From assembly GCF_040939455.1 (NCBI RefSeq), contig NC_134120.1, forward strand, positions 18,342,501-18,406,500: 64,000 nt of DNA, read 5' to 3'. Numbering within the stretch: the first letter of the stretch is position 1; every line of letters begins with the position of its first letter. Below, one piece after another: positions 33,008 through 46,119 of the stretch. A program made the translations under genes and the position numbers. This DNA is from Microcebus murinus. Taxonomy: Eukaryota > Chordata > Mammalia > Primates > Cheirogaleidae. The notes beneath the pieces are model-generated. The model made no database searches. It had not been told where the DNA came from and saw nothing but the letters and a program-made list of their open reading frames with translations.

Positions 33008-36000
33008 GAGAATCTGCGGTGCGGAAGGGTTGAGAGGATTAACTTGGTGTATGTTTGTTTTCTAAATTCGATTATGCATTTTAAACGGTGACACTAAGAT
33101 GCACAGGAAAGTCTGCTGATGACTCCTCTTTAAGTAATGAAATAACACAGAGCTTGGAACTAATAGGCACCTCATCTTTAGATCTCTGCCGTTATCAGAA
33201 CTACACTGACTGGCTTGTTTTTATTTTTTAAGCCATCAGCCGGTACCAGTGGCACTGTTTGCAAACCAGCAATGTCGGTTAAAGTGGTTCTATCAAAAGA
33301 GTTTATTTGCAATTAAGAACTTAGGAATTTCTTACACAGGAAATACTTCGTGGAGCCATGTGTCAGACCCTGGGTTCGGGTGGCTATTGCCCTAAATTAT
33401 AGTTTTCATAGGGACTGTATGATGTTGTGTGAAAACAGGGTTGTATTGAGGGATAAAAATGTCTGTGAAAATATGATTTGTTGTCCCTTTTTGTTTCTGA
33501 ATTGTTTTTGGCTGGAAGTCAAGGCCAGCAGGCTAACAGCAAAGCCGTCTCGAGGGAAGCATGCGTGAGCTAGAAAAATAAGAGTACTTTAATTAAATAA
33601 TAAAATGCCAGTGTAATACAAAGGTATAGCATGTGTGTGTTTGTGTCTCTGTGCACTCTGCATTTGTATACTTTTAACTCTCCAGAGAGAGCCCATTTCT
33701 AAAAATACTATCAATAGCTAAAAGCCTAAGCTTTGTTTTAAGACAATTGAGTTTTTATAGATGCTTTCTTTTTAATTTCAGCGTCAGTATTAATCACAAT
33801 ATTTTAAATCTTTTAAAAAAAATTTGTACTTCCTTTTTATAAGTGCATTGCTTTCTTTGAAAAAGTCTTGATAGAATTTAATAATCCCCTTTAATATTCA
33901 GAGCTCTCTACTGCTTTATTATTCACCCAAACAGAATGTACTCTTTCTTTTTTATGCTGGAAAGGGGATGCTCTCTTGAACTCTCTTGCCCTCCCATTTT
34001 CTTTAATGGTATGGGGGGGGATTCTATTTTTTTTTTTTAAACAATCTTTTCACTATATCTCTGAAAAAATGTAAGCAAACGTTCGTTTTTCCTAATTAAA
34101 CAGCCCTATGAGGAAAGTTTCCTTTAGGTATCAGGCATAGAAAGGTGGAATTCTAAGTGGGTTGGTTTGTTTATTTTTTCCCCTGTATATATTTGCATTT
34201 TTAAAGTTCACTCCTTTGGCCCAGACACCAATTCAGTCATATTCAGCATCTAAAAGATTTGTTGCAATGAGGTGAACAGTGCTTGGTTAAGAACGCCTGC
34301 CGGAGTGCAGTTCATGGCAGTTTGTTTGGAAAGAATTCTGCAGGAAAGAAATTTACAGCCATTCCAGCGCAACGGAAACATCTTTGGAATGTGAGTGCAA
34401 ATGTTCGGGCTAGATAGCCTGGCCCACAAGCCTCTGAGTGCCGCGTCTCTGGTGTAAAGCTCTCAATTCCTGCGGGAGAGCTGTTCCTGTGGATCTGGTT
34501 TCGGAGGGTCAAGGCGGAGGTCATTAGAGTTTTGGGGAGAAGAAAGTTGACAACATCCTTCCTTTTTGCAGATGGTCATGGCAGAGGTCTCTGTTTTCGC
34601 TGGGCCCCTTTTTCTGGTCATTGAGAGAATAGGCTTCCTCGCCCCTGTATCCTTTCTTACTAATAGGAATTGGCGTGATTCCTCACAGACACAAAGATTT
34701 CCTCTGCTGAGTAAGCGTGAGGCCCCTTAACTTGTGAAAGCATCATCCAGACTGTGTGAGTCTGTCTGTGTGTGTGCAGAACAGAGACCCTCCTCCCTCC
34801 GTTTGTGGGGAATACTTCCCTCGGGTGACACTGAAGTTAATTTTTTTTTTTTTTTGCAAACACAAGGTGAGAAGTGGAAGGGGCAGAGGGTGGGGTAGAG
34901 GTGGACGGATTGGCATAGGATGGCTGAATTTCTGGGCCTTGGGAGGTTCATTTTGAGACATTCATGTCCAGGAAAATTCTTCTGTATATAGGAATATGAC
35001 TGCATATGCTTTTCTTAAAAAGCCTTCGTTAATATCGCTGTGGAGTGTGGAGATTCCTTCCTTCTTATTTCTGCTTCGTGGTTGTGAGTCTTGCAAGATT
35101 CGGCTATCTCTATGCTTTAGCGTGGGCTCAGCAGTCTCCATAAACAGTGTGATTACTTAAGGATAAATAAAAGCGAAATTTTGGAAATTCCCTGATAGAG
35201 GAAATAGGGGCTGAAGATGAGGAGGGTACATAGTGTGAATGTGTGCTTTCTGTGAAATTTGAGAATAGAACAGACCATAGTGTGTCTTCCAGGGAATCAG
35301 TTTCTCTCGTGCCGTATTGTTCTTTGAATCCCTGTCTACAACACCAGCTATGCAAACCAAAAAGAAAGGCAAAAATCTCGGTATCTTGGGCTTCAAGTCT
35401 AAATAGCAGATCACAGCTGAAATGACTCCCCACTGTGTGACAAGGTGAGTGACTCTCAGGGAGGGGAGGCTTTTGTTTTCTTCTGCTAGCTATAGGCTGG
35501 AGATGCTGGATAGAAAACCTTTAGATGATGTCTCCTAAGGTGCTCTAAAAGCTGCTTTATCATATTATAACAGTGTATCCTGTGGACTTAAAGGGATGAG
35601 CAGTGTTAATATGGGAACATGCTTATTCCAGTCCCAATAGCCTTTTGTTTGGGGTAGAGAAATAGTGGTGGTAAGCAACAGGTGGTAAAATGCTGTCCTG
35701 GAGGAATAAATTATTATTGTGAGATGTATATTGTTTCACAAATACATCAAGTTAAAAATAAAATAGACACATATCCATTATGTCTCTCTTAAGGATTTAA
35801 CACTAATAGTGATAGACATGTGGCTTTTTAAAAAATGGATATTTTAGCAGAAAAAAAAAAGCCGGCAGGTTCTTTATTATCAATTAAGTTGTTTTCATTA
35901 AAAACAGTTATGGGATAATATGAATTCATTAATACATTTCCCTGTGAAATTATCAGAAAATAAACAAGGTGACTTTTTGGAGACTTTTTGAATTTTATAG

Positions 36001-36574
36001 AAAATGAACCAATAGACAAACAAAAGCGGCCAAATGAACTTTTTTTTTAGTTCTCACTAAATATGGCAAAACTAATTTAAATCAAATTGGGGTACGGAAA
36101 TCACACCCAGGCTTAAAATGTTCTTGCCAAATTGCAACCTCATACTACTTTTACTGGCAGAGAAAATAAAATTTATAATGGAAAGTCTGACAGAAACAAA
36201 AACGAGTGGGAATAAAGTTTTTTCCCAAGATAGTCCAACCTTAATACTGTGGTAGCCAATAGCTAATACCTAACGAGCATCATTGCAAATGACAGAAGGG
36301 AAAAAATGTCCTTTGCTTTTGGCTTCTTTTGCTGCTTTGAGTAGGATGTTTAGCGATTTGCAAACTTTTTTTTTTTATTTTGCCAAAATCTACTGTTTTT
36401 GAATGCTATGATGATATTAACACAAATGCTTGTTATTCGGGGGGCAGAAGTTTTCTCCTTAAATGGAAAGATAGAATTAATTGTTAGGAATTGTTTTTGT
36501 TTTTTTTTCTGGGATACAGTCTGAGTCTAAAGCTATAGTTTCATTATTAGTATCTCCTGGGCAAGATGGGTGAG
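33008..36574. other. Repeat-poor intronic block after exon 7
   Basis: 3.5 kb with no recognised interspersed repeats; only short GT (33630-33645), poly-T (34029-34038; 34842-34855) and poly-A (35851-35860) runs. Together with the upstream block this makes a zone of nearly 9 kb around the exon without recognisable SINEs or LINEs. Confidence 0.45.
35438..35450 (+). other. Strong unassigned 5' splice site
   Basis: TGACAAG|GTGAGTGAC with the exon side ending at 35444 fits the donor consensus well. The nearest upstream ATG (35422) would reach it in a phase that does not match the next TCF4 exon, so any exon here would be a non-coding 5' exon. TCF4 is known to have internal 5' exons in this part of the gene, but I cannot match this sequence to one. 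Confidence 0.2.
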
Positions 36575-36578
36575 TGGG

Positions 36579-36580
<2 letters not shown>

Positions 36581-36636
<56 letters not shown>
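36581..36636. repeat. (GT)28 microsatellite
   Basis: Uninterrupted GT dinucleotide run of 56 bp, a likely polymorphic marker and potential Z-DNA former, 3.6 kb downstream of exon 7. Confidence 0.97.
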
Positions 36637-36637
<1 letters not shown>

Positions 36638-36639
36638 AT

Positions 36640-36735
36640 ACAGAAAGCTCAGTCTTATCTGAAACCAATCAAATTAGAATCTTATGAGTTGGGCCTGTGC
36701 TTTTCTGACAACTCCCCAGGTGATTCTAAGGTTTG
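36640..36735 (+). repeat. MER5A-like hAT-Charlie DNA transposon fragment
   Basis: 'aattagaatcttatgagttgggcctgtgcttttctgacaa' then 'ctccccaggtgattctaagg' matches the order of the MER5A interior (agaatctctggg..gggcc..ttttaacaa..ctccaggtgattctga). Diverged and short. Confidence 0.5.
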
Positions 36736-37547
36736 ATCATTTCCTAGAATGTTCTATAGAAATATACTCTATTTTAATGACTTGTATTCCAAATCTGGCC
36801 TTACTCCTGACCTTGAAAAAGCTTTTAGACTGCTTGCATGAATTCAGTTATTTAAGGCACGGAAATATATTACATATGAACTTTATTTAAAAGGCAGTGA
36901 AAATTAGCAATATGCTGAAAATCCGTAAGGTGCCTTGAAATCTTTATACAGAATTCCACAACTGAATGTCCCAGGCCATATCTTGTTTTCTCTGGTGAAG
37001 TCCAAGGCTTTAACCTCATTCGACTTCTTTTTTTTTTTTTTTTCCCTTAGTAAGTGATCAAAGAGAGCTATGCTGATAAAGGTATTTGATGTTTAGATCT
37101 TAAAACCGACCGATGAGATTTAAGAATTAGACCTAATCTAGAAAGACTGTTCTTAAATTCCAGAAACTTTGAAGCTATAGAGGAAACGGGTCTTCTGTAT
37201 ATATGTATAACTTAGTCTGCCCGTAAGCCTGTTCGTTTTTGATTCATTGGATTTAAACATGTATTTGATTCTGAAATGAATTACACATTTAAGAACTGAT
37301 TTTTTTTCTCTTATTTTTGATCCAAAAGGTATTGTAAGTAACTTAATTCTAAAACTTTTGGTCTCCTTAAGTTTTTCTTATCTAAAGTCAAAACAGAAAG
37401 GATATAAGCAGCGAAGGCACAGCATTCTTTTGTCTATTATGACAATGGCAATTTAGGGCTTTTGTAAGCAAAAATACACATTGTTTTTTAATTTGATATG
37501 ATGCTTAAATGTTTGTTCTTAGTGTTCAGTAAATCAGTCCAGGGGTC
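36736..37547. other. Intronic sequence, nothing recognised
   Basis: Only a poly-T run (37028-37043) stands out. Confidence 0.4.
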
Positions 37548-37800
37548 CTGTGCGTTCTTCCCAGGAACCTCTCTCTTGCAGGCGCCCTGTCACATATATA
37601 CTGCTTTAGCACTCTGCGTTCCCTTCACAATGCTTTTTCAAATTTGCCTTTATTGGTGTGTTTGCTAAATGCTGGTTTCCGCAGGATTCTGTAAACTCCT
37701 GGAGGGCAGGAGCCGTGTCTGCTTTATCTCGTGCTGAGTACCCTGTGCCTAGCAGGGCAAAAATTGTGATGACCTAATGTTTATTTCCTCAGCATCACTT
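37548..37800 (+). repeat. L2 LINE 3' region
   Basis: Sense L2: 'ccctgtcacatatatactgc', 'ttggtgtgtttgctaaatgc', 'ctgtaaactcctggagggcaggagccgtgtctgc', 'gagtaccctgtgcctagcag' and 'taatgtttatttcct'. Confidence 0.75.
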
Positions 37801-38527
37801 TTGGAAAATTTTTTTTTTTTTTGTGAGAGCTTTAATGGCACAAATGTTTATAGCTACAAGTTATACATGTATTGTAAACTGTATATGATGATACAAACTG
37901 CTAACTAAATAGATGGAGTGGAAATCATTTTGAGGGAGTAAAGTCTGAATAGTAATGTATTTGAACCATATCACGAGCATCTTTTTTTATGCCTACGAAA
38001 ACCAGGAAAACCTTACTCTCAAAAAAAGTCCTCTGGAAGCCCTTTCTTCTAACATGCTGTGGCAGGCGCTGGAAGGACACCGAGGTTACGCCATAGAGAG
38101 ACACTCGCTGTGACTTTTGAGGGGCTGAATGTTCACTTGGTGGCTTCGTCGTCTTAGGCCTGTGCATCCAGACAGGCACGAATGAGGGAATTATAGATGT
38201 TCTGTGTGCCTGGTGGATGTGTTAATGGAAGCAAAGGTCAGAATCCTGGTCTGAACATTTGCATGGACCAGTGTAAACTGTGGGACAGGATATTTAAAAT
38301 TGTGACAGTTTTAGATATCACAGGGCCTGGGTTTGCAGTGTGTATGCCATCGCGACTCTATCCCTGAGCACCGTTTTCCAGGCATCAGCTCATTCATGTG
38401 GGGACATTGCTATGGGTATGCTCTTCTTGCAAAATCCACCCAGCACTCACCAAAGTGGAGAATGGACGCATTCTTTAATTGCATTGGTTAACAAATACTT
38501 ATTGACCCTCTAGTGATGTTAGATACT

Positions 38528-38562
38528 AAGAAAAAAAAAAGAAAGAAAGAAACAAAGAGAAG
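38528..38562. repeat. GAAA-rich simple repeat
   Basis: aagaaaaaaaaaagaaagaaagaaacaaag, an A-rich/GAAA run. Confidence 0.75.
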
Positions 38563-38649
38563 CTCTTGCATACCTACCCTTCCATTCCCACCAGCAGCTT
38601 CCTGGATATTAAGGGGAGGAAATCAAGCTCCATTCATTTATGTTTATTT

Positions 38650-39089
38650 TTATTTTTAATCATACAAAGTGAAAAAATTTAAACACCCAGAAAAGTTGGA
38701 AAAAATAGGAAAATGAAATGCCATGTAACTACTGTTTAGGTTAAACAGTTGTTAATATTTGTTACATAGTATTTGCTTGTGTGTATATATTATATATAAG
38801 TATATGTATTTTTCAGCAAACCATTCTTAAGTGGCAGATCTAATAACATTGCACCCCGAGTTTTTTTAGTATGCATCTCTTAAAAATAAAATACTTGCCT
38901 AATTAAAATATTACCATCCCTAAAGAAATTAACAATAGTTTCTTAATCCCAATTCATGCTCACATTTCTTCATTTGTCCCCATGAAAATGCATTCAATGG
39001 ATTTTTTTAAAAGAGGCATTACATTTATGCATACTATTTGATTTCTATCTCTTTATAATTTGTTTTCAACTAGCAGTTCCTCCACTTAT
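38650..39089 (-). repeat. L1M 3' UTR, distal part (antisense)
   Basis: Antisense L1M/L1ME 3' UTR: 'aatttaaacacccagaaaagttgg', 'cagcaaaccattcttaagtggcag', 'agtatgcatctcttaaaaataa', 'attaccatccctaaagaaattaacaatag' and 'cccaattcatgctcacatttc' are in the known order. It continues after the microsatellite. Confidence 0.82.
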
Positions 39090-39307
<218 letters not shown>

Positions 39308-39850
39308 GAATGATAGTAACTTTAAAGAAACCAGGGTAGATGTCTTATAAAATATTTCTATTCTAGAAAGAATTGTTGGATTATTTCCTTGTGGTGCTTT
39401 TTAATTTGTTTATCACTTGTTTTGCTTGCAGATTGAAAATTAGGTCTAGCGGCTCACACAGATTCAGGTTAAAAATATTTTTCTGGAGTACTTTATTGCT
39501 AAGTGCTTCATATTGCATCCCATCATGATGTTAAGTTATGCTGCTATTGGTGATGCTAACTTTAATCACTTGGTAAAAGTGGCGACACCCAGATCAATCC
39601 TCTGTAAAGAAACCTTTCCTCTTTTGCAATTAGCAAATAATCTTGATGTTGATACTTTGGCACAGGGCGGATAACCCTTTTCCCCAGCGCCTTTGGACCC
39701 AATAGTTTTAGCACGCATCGATAATCCTTGCCTGAAATCAGTTATTTTAAATGAGGATTTTAAACTGCTGATTTTTTTTAAACTTCAGTCATTCCTTCTA
39801 CATTTATAGCTGATAATTCTTCTGTAAAGAAGAGGTTTCATTCACCATTG
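39308..39850 (-). repeat. L1M 3' UTR, proximal part (antisense)
   Basis: Continues the same element: 'agattcaggttaaaaatattttt', 'gcatcccatcatgatg', 'attggtgatgctaactttaatcacttgg', 'agttttagcacgcatcgataatccttgcctgaa' and 'cattccttctacatttat..ctgtaaagaagagg' match old L1M 3' UTR in reverse complement. Confidence 0.85.
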
Positions 39851-40454
39851 ATTTTAGCACTGTCAATTTTAGTGTTCCATACATATACAAGTGTGATGTC
39901 ACTAATTTTTGTTGTTAATATGTTCCCTTACCTGGAAGATGCTGGAAGTATTAAAACAAATCTCTTAAAGTATAATGATAAGAAAAATACTGATGGCTCA
40001 GGCTGATGGTCAGAGAAGCTTCGATTACAGGATGAAGGAGGTAATTTTAGGTACGTTTCCTTGCAAACTAAACTCTAGTATTCCTTTGCTGAAATTTAGA
40101 GCTTTGTGACAATCTTTGTGTCCCTAGCTGTTAGATTAATCTTGCAATAAGCCCCGAAGTTTCTCTAGATTCTCACATTGCCGCTGTATGTTCTAGTAAT
40201 TGCTATTAAACAACTCACAAGGTTGAACATCAGTGGCCGACTGACTGCCTCCAGGGGATTGCTGTGATGCTCTATGAAGCTGCTCTATCAAGGATCAGCT
40301 AGATACCGAAAATAATTCCAGTCCTTTCACAACTCAGACATGGCTGATGAGTGAATGTCAAAAACAGTCAATTTCTAAAAGGTAGTTTGGGCTCAATCTG
40401 AAGGAAGCCTGGGGAACTAATATTAGGTGCCAATGTTGTAAATCTCTGAGGTTG

Positions 40455-40595
40455 TTCTTATTGTCCTCAGTTAATAATTAAGAGACTGATGCTCAAGGGA
40501 AGTAAAGCAAGCAGATCCAAAGCAAACTCCAAGTAAGTTTCTGAGCCAGGCATTGAACTCTTAAGACGTCTGTTTCAAAGACAGCTTTTCCAAGT
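40455..40595 (-). repeat. MIR SINE fragment (antisense)
   Basis: 'ttgtcctcagttaataattaagagactgatgctcaagggaagtaaagcaag' then 'gagccaggcattgaactc' fit antisense MIR. Ends uncertain. Confidence 0.5.
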
Positions 40596-43500
40596 TGGGC
40601 TCCCTGCTGCCTAAGTCCGTAATGGAGTTTCTAGACTCAGAAGTTCATATTAGGTCTCATCTAGAAAACCACTTCCAATAGGTTCCAGCCCATGGGAAAA
40701 TCCTGTCCTCACACAGTCTATTCAGGGTTGGCTTAAACTCTGAACACAGTTGCTGAAGGCAGACATAGAGAAGGGCAGGTCACACTGCTCATGACTGCCC
40801 AGCCTTAAAAAAAAAGAAAAGAAAAGAAAAAAAAGTTTATATGGATAATCTATTCAGTAACATCCTCAGAATTAGCATGTGCAATTTCCTTAAAACCAAT
40901 GAGGATTTCCTGTGAAAAGGCTGGGGTGGAATATGCCAATTCACATTTTAGCAACAGCATGAACACTTTCTTAAAAATGTATAGATTATATTTTGGCCTT
41001 GCTTTTTGTGCAATGTAGGCAGAATATGGTTTGCTATTACACAAATTTGGATTCATCATAGATCAAAGGATTGTTCCAAAAACACAAGAGCTACATACAC
41101 CAAGATTCTGAAACAATACGTTTAGCAGGCTCTTAAATGTGACCCAATAACTTTTCAATTTTGGCATTTAGCCCACGTGTGAAATATATGAAATGACAGA
41201 ATATGTGTTAGAAGCATAGGCAAGTCTTATACAACAGTTCAGGCAGCTAGTGCATAAAAAGCCATGGAAATTGCTTCGAGATGATTTATAAGACACCAAA
41301 GAAATGGACTTCTAGTATCCAAATCGAAATTTCACCAGGATCTTGGGATTAACTTTTCTTTTCTTATGAAAAGCATTAAGAGGTTTTTAATAGCCTCTAG
41401 CCAATTAGGACTACAGTTGTTCATGTTTATATTTCTGATAGGTAAAGACAAAAGGGAAAATCAATTAATGGCCAAACAAATAATTGGTACAACACTGGGG
41501 TGTACCTGATATAATATAATGTTGAAATATACCTACATACCATGTAGAAATCAGTATAATCCTGTATTTTCTTCCTACAAGAAAGGCAGTATACTCACAA
41601 TTCAGCATTGGGACAATGCTTCAATCTGACAAAACAGAAATATTCACTTCTTTATGTAAGGTCATGTTTGATATTATTCCATCATTGAGGGTAGTTTTCT
41701 GAAGCTCTTAAAACTGAAACCCCAAATTAAAATGTTGGCAACATTGGAAGATAACCAACAAAACCCCATAATCTGAAGTAAAAGGATTTATTAAGGACTT
41801 TTTAGAAAGAAATACTTAAGAAAAGAGCAGATATTATTGAGTCTGCTGCTGTGCCTGATAGTGATAACGTGCTTAGAATTGAAGCACGCCATTCTTGGAA
41901 AAATCGTGTGCACGCCTTGGATATTTATGTAGGTTTGTTTACCCATGCTTTCACTCACAGATTAACTGAGCTTCCCAAAGCATGAACCTTTAATGTTCAG
42001 TGTGTTATTTTTTATCTCATAGAAATAGTTTCACGGGAGGAGAAAACTGAAACCTGCGAGAATACTTACTTGTATTTGCTTTAGCATTTTTAACACACGA
42101 ATGTTGCTTTTTTTCATAGTATGGCCTTACTTTCGTCAGACGTTTCTTGTGCTTCATAGAGGGCAAAGTCACATTTTGGCGGGATAGCGACTTTAGCCTG
42201 GCACTTTACCAGGTTCCGTTGAATAGAATATATTATCCTTGTTACATTATTGGGGTACTTAATGAAACCTACATATTCCTCATTTCCATTTGCCTCTCCT
42301 TTCAAAAGACATCTTTCAGTGAAGGATTTCTATGACTTATAAAAAAAAAATACCAGATATATCTTATTGTGAACCTACCTCAAAGCCATGTTTATGTGCA
42401 TTTGGGACAGCAAAGATTCAGTGATATGAAATAATGAAGGAGGAACATCCTTGAGGTTTTGAAGCAGTGCCCATCCTCTAAAGCTCTGTATGTGGGGATC
42501 TCTGCGTGTTGGGGTTTGACCGTGCATGCACACAGAATAATCTGAGCTCATTTATACCACGATAATGAACAGCAGGGCACTGAATCTTTTCTGTTTTATT
42601 GGTATTGTATACAGTAAGTTATTAAATTTCATCTCTGTAATACACCTGCAGTAAAATAACAAAACATTGCTGCACTTAAAGAACATGTGTGTGTGGTACA
42701 ATGCCCTCCCCCATCATTTCCAGCCCCCTGCAAACAGCTGCTTACAGATTTCAAGATCCATTGTATATATTCCCTCGAGCCCATCTCTAATAATCGAGAC
42801 ACATCTGCCATTGCAGTATTATAGGCATATGTAGTTTTATTGAAAACTATACCTGTAAAAAAATTAAATAACTCCTACCTCAATTAAATTGGCAAGCTAC
42901 CTTTTGCAAAGATCCTATTGCAGACCTCTTGAGACCCTATGAGTTCATTTTATTCTTATATTACAAATTACTAAATATGTTATTTTTATTTAGCCGAGTA
43001 GCTAGCTTTTCTCATACTTTGATGATAAGTTACTTTTCATCTAGTCTCACTTTTGTTTTTCTTCTCCCCTCATCTTTACATATTAAAAAAATACTATGCA
43101 AGCTATATTAAGCAAACATTTTGAGAATCTGGCCACAGTAAACACAGGATAAAAAGAAAGGACCCCTAACATGCGGCTTTAACTCTTAAGTGACTATTAA
43201 GTAAATGTAAAGGTTCCAAAAGCAGGATCAAAATCTTAACTTATCTTGTACTTTGAGATTTTTATAAGCTTCCTTGAGATCTGTGTGATCATCATAATGG
43301 CAGAAAGAGAAAATCATACAAAGAGTTAGTAGGTTGGTTAGTTAGAGTGTGTGAAGAGGGGTTCCTATTTGATTAAATACCTTATCTGAACACTCTTTGT
43401 TGAAGATTGGGTCAATAGTGGATGCCTATAAAATAGTTTCATATCCACAGAAGAAATAATAGTAAAATATTTAGTGACATAAAAGTATTTCTGAGCATAA

Positions 43501-45589
43501 ACTTATTTTTACTTATCCGCCACTTAAAGTATATAGTGCATCTATATAGGTCTTCATGTAAATGAATCATGCCAATATTACAGTGATTTAAATAAGAAGA
43601 AAAACTTATAAATTTGCTTTATATTTTCAATGAAAAAATCCAAAGACAAGATTCCCATTATATGGGAATATATATATATATATATATATATCTTTATATA
43701 TATGGGACTATATATAAAATATATAAGGTAGTATATATAATATATATAAGGTTTGATATATAATTTATATGTATATGTATGTGTGTGTTTAACCTTATGG
43801 GACAATAAGAAGTTTCCTCATTGCATAGTTTCTTGGAAAGAAAGAACATGTTGTGCTATTCAAAAGGACTATGTCTAACTGGACTGAGGGCGTCATGAGA
43901 GGTCGACACTGTCCCCAAGGTGAGCATAGACTCAGAAAGTAGGTCTTCTGATGAAAGTTAGAAGTAGATGATTTCACAGGATGAAGTCACAGGTGAATAC
44001 GAGGTGATGACTGCTGTAGAGAGGGTATTAATAGAAAATATCAGATAGTGCCATCTATAACTGGTCAGGATTAAAAACACTTGCATGTTTAAATAATGAA
44101 TTTTCTTTCTTGATACGAATAGTGATTAAAGCCAGTGATCATTCATTCACTTGCGGTTGCCTGAGCCCAGGAGATACTGCTCGGTCTGTGTTCTCCTGGG
44201 GTGTCTTGTGCTCCATTCAGGATTCGGAGAGATTCTAGGTTTCATGAGGATAAAGGGCTGGATTCTGGAGAGGGTCACTGCTTACCACTAGGATCCAATA
44301 CCCCAACGGTAATCAGAATTTAAGGTCTTAGAAGGGTTTTAACATTTTCCTATAGAATATTTTTTCTCAGTATAAAAATGCATTTTGAATTCAAAACAAA
44401 CTTTTGGACCAAAACTCATGCGAAAGTTGAGAAGTACACCTTAGCTCAGTCTGCACCACTGCTTTGAAGTCCCATGCCCTGAACTTTCTTCCCTTGGATG
44501 TGATTCACCCCTGTAGAAATATCTGTTACTAGTACTTTTGAACTATGATGTCTGTGTGTCACACTGAGCTCAGCAACTCAGAACTGTCATGTGTAGAGTG
44601 ACTGGTACAACACAACATCAGTGGTGGTAAAAGATTTGCTATGGACAATGACATGTGGCAAAGAAGAATGTCAACACCTGCCACTTCTATGACATCGTCC
44701 CTCAAGGAGTCTTTCTGCGTCGTTGCCACTTCAGTGCCTCAGCCAAAGAGAAGTCACTAATAAGAACCTGTTCCTGGCAGTTCTACCCCTAATTAGCTAT
44801 CAAGTAAGACTTGTTTCAATTTGTTTTGAGGATGTAAGTCTTGGGTGCCCTTTTGTCAATGGAAAGAACATTTTAATAAAGTTTAGGGTTTCTTGTGTCA
44901 AGGGAACGTTTATTAGATTTATTTCTAGAGACCTTGTTCCTGTCCTTTTTGCAGATAATACATACGCCCTATTAGTTCTTGGACTCCAGGCTGTCTCCAT
45001 TCATACGTCATTACAAAGCAGATTTTCATCTCATTACGTCCTAGGTAATTGTGCTCTCATCTAAAATTTTACAGTGTGCCTTTTGGAAGCTCATAGATGC
45101 CAAGATCAGAGACTCCTATGAAGTTTCATCCAATATGTGTTCCTTAGTTATCTGGTGCAAATAATTTTATCTTTTCTCTAGATATAGGTAATGCTCTAGA
45201 AATAAGATGCAGACATACTAAATTGGCTCTCTGTAGAGCCTTTTAGCTAGCAGTCAGAACCTTCTACAACATCCAACAATAATATATTCCACTTAACCTT
45301 CGTTGTGAGTGTTCAATAGATATTGACAATGAAATGCACCCTCTGACCCACTGAGGATCCTGCTGTTGCTTTCTAGGTAGAGGGCTTGAGATAATAGTAT
45401 TGTCACCTAATTTGAGGTTGTAATATTTTAAGTTTTCAAATTCATATTCGTGTATCCATTCGGATCAGTTTTCAAGAAGCTAGAGTAAAATTACCAGGCA
45501 CGTGGGAGTGGAAAAATAGCTAATTCACCTAGGGTATTGTGCTGTTGAATTTGAATTCTGTTGATTGAATATCCCATCAGGGTTGGTCC
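40596..45589. other. Intronic sequence, largely unassigned
   Basis: Five kilobases without a recognised SINE or LINE. Notable are an A-rich run (40806-40835), a hairpin plus AT microsatellite (43651-43775) and two weak AG|GT fused splice-site words (41441, 45044). No exon supported. Confidence 0.4.
43651..43775. repeat. Short hairpin followed by AT-rich (TA)n tract
   Basis: ATTCCCAT-tat-ATGGGAAT is a perfect 8-bp inverted repeat (43651-43669). It runs into (TA)n and further TATATAAGG-type units to about 43775. The whole stretch is cruciform-prone. Confidence 0.85.
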
Positions 45590-45594
45590 TTCCA

Positions 45595-46105
45595 TCTGTG
45601 TGCCTTGGCTTGGTGACTGACCCCCTGCCACCACCTGAGTGAGACTACTCGGTCTCCCTCACCTCCATAAGCCCCTAGTTTCCAGATGTCATCAGTTCTG
45701 CTCTCCACTCACATCTCCTGCTCCAGCCACACTGAGCTGCTTGCAGTTCCCTTACGAGTTTCTTTCATGGTTCTCTCTATCCTTGCAAGGGTCCTTCCAT
45801 TGGTCTAGAATATTCTGCCTCCCCTTCTCCTCACCTTACATCTTCTTTACCACATACCTCACCCATTTTGTTCAAGATTCAGCTCATACATTGTTTCTTT
45901 CAGGGACCCTCCATGTTATAACCAGACCAGAATGCGATGCCCTTCTTCTGTGTTCAGGTGGTCCCTGGTGTGCGTCTCTTTCCTGACCCTTGTCCACACT
46001 CTCTACAGCCAGAGGAGGGCAGAGCTTAGGCCTGTCAACCCTGGACACTTGAGAAGTATTTGCTAAAGAGTCAGAAGATAGATGAGTGAGTGAATAAATG
46101 AACCA
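45595..46105 (+). repeat. L2 LINE, long 3' fragment
   Basis: Long sense L2: 'gaatattctgcctccccttctcctcacc', 'attcagctcatacattgtttctttcagggaccctcc', 'ccagaggagggcagagcttagg' and a terminal 'gagaagtatttgctaa..gatgagtgagtgaataaatgaa' reproduce the L2 3' kilobase. Confidence 0.85.
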
Positions 46106-46119
46106 ACCGCAGTAACAAA

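Noticed and set aside
41430..41447. GATAG|GTAAAG as a recursive splice site
   Set aside because: The preceding tract is interrupted by purines and too weak as an acceptor.
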